Assembly (NCBI RefSeq): GCF_036711975.1
Contig: NC_091970.1
Coordinates: 5,401,501 to 5,465,500, forward strand
Origin: Onthophagus taurus
Taxonomy: Eukaryota; Arthropoda; Insecta; Coleoptera; Scarabaeidae
DNA length: 64,000 bases
Direction: 5' to 3'
The notes below the pieces were generated by a model that was given only the letters and a program-made list of their open reading frames with translations, had not been told where the DNA came from and did no database searches. Position numbers and translations under genes: made by a program. Shown here piece by piece: positions 48,201 to 57,939 of this stretch. Position 1 is the stretch's first letter, and each line of letters begins with the position of its first letter.

Positions 48201-50566
48201 ATAATCAGAAAATGTTATCGAATACAAGAACGGTTGTCCCAGTAACTGATGGAAACGCAGAGGTTGATAAGAACGATCCAAACGTAAAAAAGTTGATTTA
48301 TAACACTTATAGAGGGATGTTGGGGGCTTATAATAATAAGGCGAATAATATGGTGTCTACATTGCCTAGGAATTTTGTTGTGCAAGATAAAGGTGTTGCA
48401 AAACAATTGGAAAGTATAAAGTAAGTATTTACTTTTTAAAATAACTTGATGATGTGGTATATGTAATAATTTTTTTTGTTTAGCGCGCAAGGATGTTTAT
48501 CGAATTTGAATGGAAGGGTGAATCCAAATCCTGAGGATTAAGTTATTTCTATTTTTTACCTAGATAATATAATATTATAATTTCTCATAACATTATTTAT
48601 AATCTTTTCGTTTATGAGATAAAAAAATTATTCATAAAAAAGGAATGTAACGATAATGTAATTGATATTTTAAATTAAAATATATAAATACGTTTCGCTT
48701 TAAATTAAAATTATTGTTTAAAATGATATTGTTTTTCTAATAGAAACTTTTGATAAAGATTAGATTAGAAAGAAATTTGTTTTTCCGCTTTTTTTCTAAA
48801 TATAAACGTTACTAAATAGTGACGTCTATTACAAAAGCAATTATGCGATAAGGAAACAGGAAACTTTGATATGCTATGTAATCTACGCGATTTTTTCGTT
48901 AAACTTTTTTAAACTGGAATAAAATTTGTATAAAATCGATTTCTTCTTAAAATCGTTTGGAATTCAGTTTTCAGTTGTACGATTACTTTCGTGAGATTGC
49001 AACAATTTTGAAGAATTATTAATTTATTTTGTTATTTTATTGAATTCAATTTTTTTTTATTTACAAATGCGTTCAATTAAAATAATTAATAACTATGATA
49101 AATAAATTAACTCTTAAATACGATTCTATTTTAGAAATTTTGCAAAAACTATTGATGTACGATGACTTTTCGGACTGACTGTATGTAAATGTCATATTTT
49201 GACGTATTTGACTTTAAACAAGTTTTGATCTAAAATATTCGGAATTAATAAATGATTTTTTTTGAGGTTAGTTGTAGAAGAAAGATTAAGCTTTAATTTG
49301 GAAAAAATTAAACATTTTCTTTATTTTTCGTTTTCCTGTAAAAAATTCCTAAACTCTACACAAAATGGGAAATGTCATTTTTTGACACTTTCGATTTTAA
49401 ACAGGTTTTTGATCCAAAATACTCGAAATTAAGAAATGCTTTTTTTTGAGGTTATAAAAGAAGGATTAAGTCTTAATTTGGTGGAAAAAAGCTTCTAGAA
49501 TTTTTTACTTTGCCGAAAATAATTTCTAACCTCAATTAGTCGAGGTCACTTGCGGGCGAGGTGCTAGAATTTTCTAAAATTGACGATTTCGTGTTGATAT
49601 ATCACATCTAGCGCCTCGCCTACAAGCAACCTCGACGATTTGAGGTTAAATGCTCTTATATGACCTTGTACGTTTATGTATAGGGTGGTTCAAATTCGAT
49701 GTCCGAATTTGTCGGAAACTATAAGAGTTAGAAAAAAAATAGTTTACATGTCATGATCTCGTTTTTCGAGAAACTGTTAATGCCGAAAACCTCAAAACGC
49801 TATCGTCTTTTGTTTTTCCCCTATTTTTAGTTATAGTACCGCAATTTACAGGAAACTGTAAATTTAATTTCTTTGCTGACACTAAAAGAAAGTTTATTTT
49901 TAGCTTTATTCTAAAACAATAAGAAATAGACCTATCTAACCCCATCTTTTTGTAATCAGAAAAAAATAACAAATTTAATAAGCGAACAATCACTTACTGA
50001 TTTTACGATATTTTCAATTTTGGCAAAATCGTTCCTTATATATCTTTGTAAAAGTACAAAGTCTCTAATAAGAAGACATTTACTCTCCTTCCGTCCAGGT
50101 CGCTTGCGGGCGAGGCGCTAGATTTGATATATTAATACAAAATCAGTTTTCAAAAATTCTGCTGAATGAAGGTAAATGGCTTCTTGTAAGAGACATCGTA
50201 CCTTTAACAAGCTATATAAGGAATATTTATAACTATAACAGTTAATATTTTGACCACCGAAACCGATACCTTTTAATCGAAACATTATTATAAAATTTGA
50301 TTAATAACATTATAAATAATTTTTATCTTTAGAAACCTAAATAAATAAAATTATTTTAGATACAATTTAAAACCCACGCGTATTTCCCAAAAGATCACAA
50401 AAAAAAGAGCATAACCCGGGCAAAATATCAAGAACTATTATTACAACCAGTAAATTGGCACGATCTCTTTCAACGCGAGATAAAAATCCAAAACCCCACA
50501 AAACCATAATACAACAAAAAAGAATTTTTTATAATTTAAAGCTCACCTCCATGGTGCCTCCGCCAT
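39208..50566 (-). CDS. Modular protein with repeated IPSRxFKxLQ motifs (ALP/Zasp-like?)
   Basis: Ten coding exons on the - strand join in frame to about 1,517 residues: 50566-50547, 45416-45377, 45071-43492, 43315-43280, 43223-42994, 42942-42856, 42695-42582, 42382-42308, 41896-41771 and 41453-39208. Exon 1 gives MAEAPW, joined to a Pro-rich region with KPFTYTPGGIDLSEISSPRLARR, poly-Pro runs and a Gln-rich REQQMREQQ coiled stretch (about residues 400-500). Exons 5, 6, 7 and 9 each carry one copy of a motif (SNSFKVIQKLT, GGHIPSRIFKILD, AAIPSKAFRLLQSMT, GKIPSRSFKMLQAMT). Exons 3 and 8 share NVRxIPxQIEG. The last exon is a long Glu/Lys-rich region. The motif resembles the SFRVLQ segment of ALP/PDLIM/Zasp muscle proteins, but no PDZ or LIM domain is in view, so that name is tentative. 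A complete gene lies inside intron 1. Confidence 0.7.
41941..42060. mobile_element. 120-bp palindromic MITE with 24-bp TIRs
   Basis: The ends are TTAATTAATTATCGTACCCGACGT and its perfect reverse complement, with further inner pairing of ATGCAACCAA and TTGGTTGCAT. TACAGTGT flanks both sides (41932-41939 and 42061-42068), with one extra G on the left, consistent with an 8-bp target duplication as made by hAT or P-type transposases. It lies in an intron between the module exons 42382-42308 and 41896-41771. Confidence 0.8.
47240..47280 (+). promoter_or_regulatory. TATA box and initiator of the nested Pro-rich gene
   Basis: TATATAG at 47240-47246 with an initiator-type GTCAGTATAGG (A at 47276) about 34-36 bp downstream. 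The start codon follows at 47363, leaving a leader of about 87 bp. Confidence 0.6.
47363..48541 (+). CDS. Nested gene: proline-rich cytoplasmic protein, unknown
   Basis: Two exons, 47363-48420 and 48484-48541, give about 371 residues. There is no signal peptide or membrane helix. The N-terminal third is Ser/Asn/Lys-rich with two related pieces, TYKDYQNFLLNYDEQ and TYNQYLQNYGNKK. The middle (about residues 190-260) is Pro-rich with PPPQLPQSNPPPIP and PPTLPKLHPPSLP, likely ligands for SH3, WW or profilin partners. The C-terminus has a conserved-looking KLIYNTYRGMLGAYNNKANNM and a short tail in exon 2. It lies entirely inside intron 1 of the opposite-strand modular gene and has its own TATA promoter. 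I do not recognise the family. Confidence 0.7.
49518..49647. mobile_element. Fold-back element with GCGGGCGAGGCGCTA arms
   Basis: The left arm (AACCTCAATTAGTCGAGGTCACTTGCGGGCGAGGTGCTAGA, in parts) is nearly the reverse complement of the right arm (CTAGCGCCTCGCCTACAAGCAACCTCGACGATTTGAGGTT), with a loop of about 35 bp. Single arms of the same sequence occur at 50096-50122 and 6909-6932. Strong GC content sets it apart. No target duplication was resolved. Confidence 0.65.
50096..50122. repeat. Single arm of the GCGGGCGAGGCGCTA element
   Basis: AGGTCGCTTGCGGGCGAGGCGCTAGATTT matches the left arm of the element at 49518-49647 and the 6909-6932 sequence. It is probably a broken or solo copy. Confidence 0.55.
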
Positions 50567-50655
50567 TTCAAATTTTCTTCGTCCAAATGCAAATAAGAAA
50601 GGAGCACTTTAATTTCACTTTCGATAATTTAATGAGGTTGTGTTGTGATTTCCGG

Positions 50656-50667
50656 GCGTCGCGACGC
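50656..50667. promoter_or_regulatory. CpG palindrome GCGTCGCGACGC upstream of the modular gene
   Basis: A perfect palindrome 90 bp upstream of the start codon at 50566 (- strand), in a locally GC-rich patch. It matches 5404-5415 exactly and 10492-10502 over its core, and is likely a promoter-proximal binding site. Confidence 0.45.
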
Positions 50668-51050
50668 GTGCCCCTTCGTTACGGGAACTGTTGAGCGAAC
50701 ATCGTTCCCGGTTTGAAGCTTCGAGTTATTTTTGGGCGTTTTGCCAAAAATACGTTTTCGCGAAGGAAAACGGTTACACAAAAAAACTTTCTTCTCGGAT
50801 TAAAGAGGCAAAAAAGTATTAAATGAAAAAAATAGAATACGTTTTTGGTTTGACCTCGTTAATTCATCGCGTATCTTTAGATTTTTTTAAAAATAAAATT
50901 AACTGTGGCGATTATTTATTGCTTTAGGGATATATTTTTAGATTCATTTCAAGGATTTTATATATATTTTTTTTTTGATTTAAGGGATTTATCAAAAAAA
51001 ATTTACGAAAATAAAAAATGTTTTTATTTAATGAAATAGAGGCAACCCAA

Positions 51051-51899
51051 TTACCAATGACATTTCCTTAATTCAACAACTTTTTTTATAAATTCTTCAT
51101 GGCTCGCATACAATTCCAAATTTTTATCAATATCCATCCATTTCACATTTTTGGCATCATCCCCCGCTTTTAATGAAAGCCTCCCAACCGCGTCACCGGA
51201 TTCATCATGGAAATTAAAAGCAACCGTTTCAATCCAAGCGTTATCTGTATTCCTTGGATCATCGACGTAACCTTTATAAATTTCAACTCCTTGTTTAAAA
51301 AATTGACTTATTTTTTCTTTTTCTTTTATTGAATCGTCTTGAGGTAACTCCAATGAGCTCAAAGCTTCCTCCATGAATTCTCGTTTTAATGTCTCACTAA
51401 CATTTTCTCCAGGATCAACCATCCCCCCTGGGATAGCCCATTCGTTATTATCTTTTCTTTGAATGGCGCAAAATTGTAATATAGGCAACATTGTTATAAG
51501 ATTCTTTATAATTTCTCCATTGTTAACTTTCCAACGAGTTACAATCGGATCTGCGGCGTGATTTGGACCCCATCTCCCCAAATAACCTCGTCCACTCAAT
51601 CCGGTGCGCCCCCTTAAATTTAAAGGAACATTATTTATTATTTTATAAGGTCCCTCGTGGCTTTTCCGGTTTATTGAACCATCTAATTCGTTCCATTTCG
51701 GGTTAAAACTTGGATCGGTTATGTTTTTATCTGCGTAAGGTTTATTTTCTAACGATTTTGATGTATATTCCGGGGGGTTATAATTCTTATTTTCGACGTT
51801 CCATGGAACTAAATCATCGCTTATTATTAACCTTTGTATATCCGTGAAAGGATATTTATTATTTCTACATTTATAATGAACCATCCTTTTTAATAACAT
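51051..51899 (-). CDS. NUDT9: ADP-ribose pyrophosphatase, NUDT9 type
   Basis: A single uninterrupted exon of 282 residues. The N-terminal part has YPFTDIQRLIISDDLVPW and NLRGRTGLSGRGYLGRWGPNHAADPIVTRW, both typical of NUDT9. The Nudix box is GGMVDPGENVSETLKREFMEEAL (G-x5-E-x7-RE-x2-EE), in which the usual late Gly is replaced exactly as in vertebrate NUDT9. The motifs YKGYVDDPRNTDNAWIET and LKAGDDAKNVKWMDI follow, with LYASHEEFIKKVVE near the end. The enzyme splits ADP-ribose to AMP and ribose 5-phosphate, usually in mitochondria. The N-terminus MLLKRMVHYKCRNNKYPF is basic but short for a targeting peptide. Absence of introns may reflect gene structure in insects or an old retrocopy; the frame is intact. 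Confidence 0.95.
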   Translation of the reverse strand: MLLKRMVHYKCRNNKYPFTDIQRLIISDDLVPWNVENKNYNPPEYTSKSLENKPYADKNITDPSFNPKWNELDGSINRKSHEGPYKIINNVPLNLRGRTGLSGRGYLGRWGPNHAADPIVTRWKVNNGEIIKNLITMLPILQFCAIQRKDNNEWAIPGGMVDPGENVSETLKREFMEEALSSLELPQDDSIKEKEKISQFFKQGVEIYKGYVDDPRNTDNAWIETVAFNFHDESGDAVGRLSLKAGDDAKNVKWMDIDKNLELYASHEEFIKKVVELRKCHW

Positions 51900-52108
51900 T
51901 AAACAATATTAAACGTCAAATTTGATAGGTTATGTTTGTACTATTTGGGTTGGTACTTAATAAATTAATAATTTTTTTTTAAATAATTCATGATCAAGGA
52001 CAGTAGAATCTAACTATTAGAATCTATCTATTATTTTAAACAATATAAAATTTAAAATAATCACATAATTAAAAAAGTTAAAATTTACTTTAAATTAATT
52101 TTATTACC

Positions 52109-52436
52109 GTAATTAATTTTTAGGTTGGTACCAATTTGACAAAAAAATCCGTTCATTCCATTCATTCGAATTTTATTCTATAAATGGTGTGTTTAATCTC
52201 GCGTTGTTATAAAATCGAGTATAATATTGAAAAAAGTACCCAGCATTACTATTATTTAAGTTTAAATTAATTATTTATTAAGTAAGAGCTTGCGGGAAAC
52301 TCGCGCGGAAACCGGGATCGTCCAGGATAAATAGGTCAGTATTTTTTGCCGTACTTTATTAAAACTACCCAAAAAGTTACTAATACAAATATATTTAGCA
52401 GTGCAATGAGTGGTTTCCGATCGATGAAGATAATCA
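52109..52436 (+). repeat. Upstream copy of the KLHL18 promoter and start region
   Basis: About 330 bp nearly identical to 52446-52807, including ATTTTATTCTATAAATGGTGTGTTTA, CGCGTTGTTATAAAATCGAGTATAAT, the GGGATCGTCCAGG patch and the start ATGAGTGGTTTCCGATCGATGAAG. Beyond that the copy breaks and its frame stops after about 14 codons. The downstream copy has about 35 extra bases and leads into the real coding exon. Confidence 0.85.
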
Positions 52437-52780
52437 GAAAATTGTTGTAATTAATATTTAGGTTGGTACCGATTTGACAGGAAACGTCAAAAAAAAATCT
52501 TTTCATTCGAATTTTGTTCTATAAATGGTGTGTTTAGTCTCGCGTTGTTATAAAATCGAGTATAATATTGAAAAAAGTACCCAGTTTTACTATTATTTAA
52601 GTTTAAATTAATTATTTATTAACCCTCTTTGTTTTGAAAAACGTAGGAGGTAATCTGCACGTGCTTGCGGGAAACTCGCGCAGAACCCGGGATCGTCCAG
52701 GTTAAGTAGGTCAGTAACTTTTGTCCTACTTTATTAAAACAACCCAAAAAGTTACTAATACAAATATATTTAGCAGTGCA

Positions 52781-55700
52781 ATGAGTGGTTTCCGATCTAT
52801 GAAGATGGAACTCGAGGCTATTGACTTACACCGAAATTTCTATGAGACGAACAATGAAAGCTTTGTTTTCCAACAAAACGATCTCTTCCCGTCGTCTTTT
52901 CCTATCATGGAAGAAATCCGTCGACAAGGAAAACTGTGTGACGTTGTTTTAAAGATTGATGATCAATCATTTAGTGCACACAAGATCATTTTAGCCTCTA
53001 CAATTCCTTATTTTCACGCTATGTTTACGAATGATATGGTGGAAAGTCGCCAACAAGAAATTGAAATACATGGAATTGAAGCTAAGTATGTTTAATTAAT
53101 AATATTAAATTATTATATTAAAAGAATAATTTTTAGTGCTTTAGAAGCTTTGGTGAACTTTGCTTATTCTGGACGAGTTGTGTTAGATAAAAGTAACGTG
53201 CAAAGTATTATGATTGGAGCTTCTTTTCTACAATTAAGCAAAGTGCGGGACGCTTGCGCTAAATATTTATTACAAAGACTACACCCCCAAAACGCTCTCG
53301 GTATTCGACAATTCGCAGACACTTTAGGTTGTACAACTTTGGTTGATTCAGCCGAAAAATACATAGAGCAATGTTTTCACGAAGTTTCTTTGTCCGAGGA
53401 GTATTTAAATTTACCTGTACAGGAAGTTAAAAGTCTTTTACAACGAAACGAACTTAGAGTTGAAAGGTAAATTAATTTCTTTGTTGTTAATTAATTCATT
53501 TTTGTTATTAATTTTAGTGAAGAACAAGTTTTTGAGGCTTGCATGCGATGGGTTAAATACACGGATCAACGTACTCATCATCTACCGGAGTTATTAGCTG
53601 AAGTAAGATTGCCTTTATTGTCTCCGTTGTATTTAACCGATCGTGTCGCAACTGAGGAGTTAATCAGATCGTCTCATCAATGCAGGTAAGAAATATTTAA
53701 AAATAACTTTATTTAATTAATTTAAAATTTAAAACCTAATTTTTTAGGTTAATTTATAACCTAAAAAAATTAAAAAATAAAAAAGAAACAATTGATAGTG
53801 ATTTTAAAATGGCCGATTCTCAATTTCGTCGTTTTTAGGTTAAAATAAAGGTTTTAAACAATTTATTAAGTTATTTAACCTCTTTATATTGTTTAAAACC
53901 TTTTTTAAATTTAAAACCTAATTTTTTAGGAAATTTATAACCTAAAAAAAATTAAAAAAAACAATTGATAGTGATTTTAAAATGGCCAATTGTCAATTTC
54001 GTCGTTTTTAGGTTAAAATAAAGTTTTTAAACAATTTATTAAGTTATTTAACCTCTTTATATTGATTTCCAGAGATTTATTGGATGAAGCAAGAGTTTTC
54101 CATTTAATTCCCGAACGCCGCCCTTTATTGCAAAGTTTTCGGACGAAACAACGCGCTTGTGAGGTTCGGGGGCACATTTACGTGGTCGGTGGATTGAATC
54201 GCCATGGCGACTCCTTGAGTACCGTCGAATATTATGATCCAAAAACGAATACTTGGCATATGGCTCAAGCTATGTCCATGTTAAGGTTTTGATTTAACCT
54301 CAAATGACTTTGAATCGATTTATTAGTGTTTAACATTTTCGTAGATCTCGATTAGGAGTAGCAGTATTAAGAGGAAAACTTTACGCTTTTGGAGGTTATA
54401 ATGGGAAAGATCGCTTGGCTAGTGTTGAAGTGTACGATGCTACGAAAAAAACTTGGTCAATGGTGTGTTCCATGCAATGTAAAAGAAGGTAATTTTAATA
54501 TAATTAAGAATCATCATGTGCCTTAAAAATCGACACATTTTTTTTAATATGGTTTTTATGTGCTAATCATATATTTTTGCTGTACATAACCGAAAATCTA
54601 TACCTGATGCCCTACCCCCTTTTTTAAACGTTACATTCAGATCCACCTAATTTACTGATTTATTTCAGAATTTTGTGTAGAAATTCAACTTTCAGTTAGG
54701 ATAATTAAATTTTAAATTAGTGAGAATTTCACAAATGTTGGGTTGGAAATTCTGGGTTGGGTTTGTAGAAAAGAAAAAACATTACATTTGGATCCACCTA
54801 ATTTACTGATCTATTTTAGAATTTTGTGTAGAAATTCGAACTTGAGTTAGGTTAATTACCTTTTTGTTACCTTAACATTCAGATCCACGCGAGTTTTTTG
54901 TGTTACATGTGGTTGTCATACGTCTATTCCTACTTGGGCAGTAAAAACAAATTAGTTTTCAGGTTCAGATTTTTCATCGTTACCAAAAATTTTTAAAATA
55001 TTTAGTCACTCTTCAAAACGTTCGAGATCTTTCTCTTCGCCATTCATTATTCGTTGTACTACTTTATCTATTTCCTTTTGAGGTAATGGTTGTTTGAAAC
55101 ACATTCTTCTTTTAAATGTCAAGATTTATTTGAAAAAAAATTGTTCTACACTTTTCCGTACTTTCTTTTTATTTTTAACGTGTTTTTTGGGTCGTTTCAC
55201 AAAAAAAATCGTCGATTTTTAAGCCACATTCTTGAAATTTTTTAAATTTAATCGCTCAACTCATTAATGTTTAATTTTAATAGTGCTTTGGGTGCTTGTT
55301 CACTCGGAGATATTATTTACGTCTGCGGAGGTTACGATGGTGTTACATCTTTGAATTCCGTTGAAAGGTATCATCCTGATACTAACACTTGGTTGCCGAT
55401 GGCTCCAATGAATAAATCAAGAAGCGCTGGCGCTGTTATCGCTTGCCAAGGTACTTAATTAAGCAGTTTTGATCGTTATAATAATATTTTTGTTTAAAGG
55501 TTATGTTTATGCTTTGGGTGGTCACGATGGCCTTTCAATTTTCGATTCAGTCGAACGTTACGATCCAAATACTAACACTTGGTCGGAAGCGACTCCAATG
55601 CTGACGAAAAGGTTTTTTTTTAAAATAATTTAATTTATTTTATTAACGATTTTTTTTTAGATGTAGATTGGGCGTGGCTATGCTAGGTGGAAAATTATAT

Positions 55701-56091
55701 GCCTGTGGGGGCTATGATGGAATCTCATTCTTACAAACTGTAGAAGTTTACGACCCAAACACCAACAAGTAAGTGGTATTTTTTATTTCGCTAAAAATAA
55801 AAACATCCAATCACTATTTATTAATATTAAATATGAGCACCAAATTTGTTGTGGTTTTGGTGATTGATTTATTTTTTTAGATGGGCTTTTGTAGCTCCGA
55901 TGAATGATCAAAGATCACGCGTTGCTTTAACGGCAAATATGGGGAAATTATGGGCTGTTGGCGGTTATGATGGTGTCTCAAATTTAACTTCTATGGAAGT
56001 TTACGATCCGACCACCGACACTTGGACGTTTGCGTCTTCAATGATCGCTCATGAGGGTGGTGTCGGAGTCGGGGTGATATCTCTTCCTTGA
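52781..56091 (+). CDS. KLHL18: Kelch-like protein 18 (BTB-BACK-Kelch, CUL3 adaptor)
   Basis: Nine coding exons: 52781-53085, 53137-53466, 53518-53685, 54073-54285, 54345-54488, 55284-55450, 55500-55611, 55661-55768 and 55881-56091, about 585 residues. The BTB domain (about 40-150) shows [20 protein letters not shown] and [20 protein letters not shown], which are KLHL18-like. A BACK domain ([18 protein letters not shown]) follows, then six Kelch blades with GG and Y...W pairs, ending [33 protein letters not shown]18 brings substrates to the CUL3 ubiquitin ligase. ATG 52781 was chosen because it opens the conserved exon and upstream in-frame codons have no ATG. Exon 4 uses a weak donor (AG/GTTTTG). 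The AATAAA at about 56122 is a likely polyadenylation signal. Confidence 0.95.
53715..54065 (+). repeat. Tandem duplication inside KLHL18 intron 3
   Basis: Two copies of about 175 bp, each with TTTAAAACCTAATTTTTTAGG, AACAATTGATAGTGATTTTAAAATGGCC, TCAATTTCGTCGTTTTTAGG and TTATTAAGTTATTTAACCTCTTTATATTG. The second copy ends next to the acceptor of exon 4, and the repeat includes short AG-containing pyrimidine tracts that resemble acceptors. Confidence 0.85.
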
Positions 56092-57939
56092 TTAATACTG
56101 CAATTGCTGTGATTGTGAACGAATAAAAAAAAAATAAGACTGATTTTGAGGGTGCATATTTTAAAAAAATGGAAAAAATACGTGTTAATTATTTATTGTG
56201 ATTAATTTTTTGATTGTGATTCAATGAAAGGAAATCTTGAGATTAAGAAATAACTAGTTAAAAAATATAATTATAAAGTATATGTAAATAAGGATTAATA
56301 TGGAATCTAAATAGTGAGAGAGAAAGAGTTTTTTGGGCGTTTGCCGTTTTAAAGAATTGAAAATTTACAAAGAATTAGAATCTCTTTCGCCTAGTGTAAG
56401 TTATTTCACTGTAATGAACCGCTTTTAATGAATATATGGAAGGTTAACTTGAATTAATTTGGTTTATTCGCAAAGTTTTTCCTTCTCTTCCTAGTAAGTA
56501 ATGTATCCAATCCTAAAATTCATTAATATTTTTACGGTATACTTCCGGTAGACAGGAAGTGGCGGCCATTTTGAAAATATTTTAGATCGAAAGTTCCGAA
56601 TGAACAACCCATGCTACAAAAATTTCATATCTCTACGAATAGTGGAACCTAAAAAAGTTCTAACGAACCAGTTACGTGAGACACCCTCTGTATAAAAGTC
56701 GCTTATATAAAAATGTAATGTACTTTTGAAAAAGCTATTTAGAAAAATTTCTCAAAATCCTGATGTGATGGAGCAAATTTAAAATTAGTTTCAGAATCAC
56801 CATAAGAAACGACATAAACTACACGTAATGGTGTATCATCAAAAAAATTGTGTTGGGCAGTATAATTAGCAACATATAGGCGCCTGCCAGATATTTGTAT
56901 CCTTATGATAGCAGTATCTAGTACTCTGCCAGCAATATCTAATCTATTTCAATTAGTATCAGGTCTTGCATTAGTACCATATAGTCTTCTACAAGTAGTA
57001 TATAGTCTTTAATAAACAGTATTTAGTTGTTTTCAAGCAGTATCTAACCTTTTCAGAAGTATCCAGTTTTATGTCAGCGATATCTAGTCTTTCGCAAGCG
57101 GTACCTGATCTTCCATTAAGAGTACCTTGTCTTCTGCTGTATCAGGTTTTATGGTACCATCTAGTCCTCTACTAGTAGTATCCAGTTTTCTGTTAACACT
57201 ATCTAGTCTTCTATTAGCAGTATACAGTTTCCTGCGAGTAATATGTAGCTTTTAGGTCGTCAGTTATCTGTTAGCGGTATCAAAACATAGATTGTGAATA
57301 AATTGTATTGGCTTGTTGATAGTAAGGGGATGCCATTTATATGAGGAATCATATGATATGAAAAGTGCCAAGGCAAAATCTAATTAATTAAAAAGTTAAG
57401 AAGATATCTACTGAAATGTTTTTTATTTAAAAGTTGAACATAAAACAAACGTTTACAAGGTTCGACGTAAGGCACGCAAACGGGCGACTTGACTAGTAAA
57501 AATATAACGTTACATGATTATATAGTTTGAATATAATGCTTGTTTCCTTAATATGTTTTCATTTTTAATGTATTCATTTCATTTAATCCTTTTAATAATA
57601 GATATAATATATTAAATTTCTTAAACGCAAAAATAGAATTAACAAAGAAAAAGGAAATAAAACTAAAACACAACGTTTTGAGAATAAATACAAAATAAAT
57701 ACATATTAATATGTTTATGTGTCGTGATACGCGCTATGAATCTCGTTTTCTCTAATTCCTCTCGTATTTTACCATCCCTAAGATTATGGTAGTTATCTAA
57801 AAATCGTGGAAATATTAAAATATCTTTTATTTATTTCGTATTGAAATAATTTTCGTCCGCGTATTGCTCTGTACGGCCTTGATTTAAACGTACAAAAATA
57901 ATATTTACAGTCGTTTCATTTTAACATTTTTATTTCGTT
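56092..57939. other. Intergenic region between convergent KLHL18 and USP genes
   Basis: 3' flank of KLHL18, then a transposon-like fragment ending GAGACACCCTCTGTATA at about 56680-56697, a degenerate AGTATCTAGTCTTCT minisatellite at about 56880-57290 (irregular 25-35 bp units), and the 3' UTR of the USP gene. No gene is supported. Confidence 0.55.

Larger units (their letters stand above)
45417..50546. other. First intron of the modular gene, with a nested gene and repeats
   Basis: A 5.1-kb intron on the - strand. It contains the + strand gene at 47363-48541, a CRE-like TGACGTCA palindrome at about 46974, two diverged copies of a ~200-bp sequence at about 49200-49500 (GACTTTAAACAAGTTTTGATCTAAAATA and GATTTTAAACAGGTTTTTGATCCAAAATA), the fold-back element at 49518-49647, and a transposon-like fragment from about 49680 (AGGGTGGTTCAAATTCGATG). 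No further exons of the host gene are evident. Confidence 0.55.

Noticed and set aside
49751-49993. 80-codon - strand frame in the modular gene's intron
   Set aside because: Lies in a transposon-like fragment and shows no recognisable domain.
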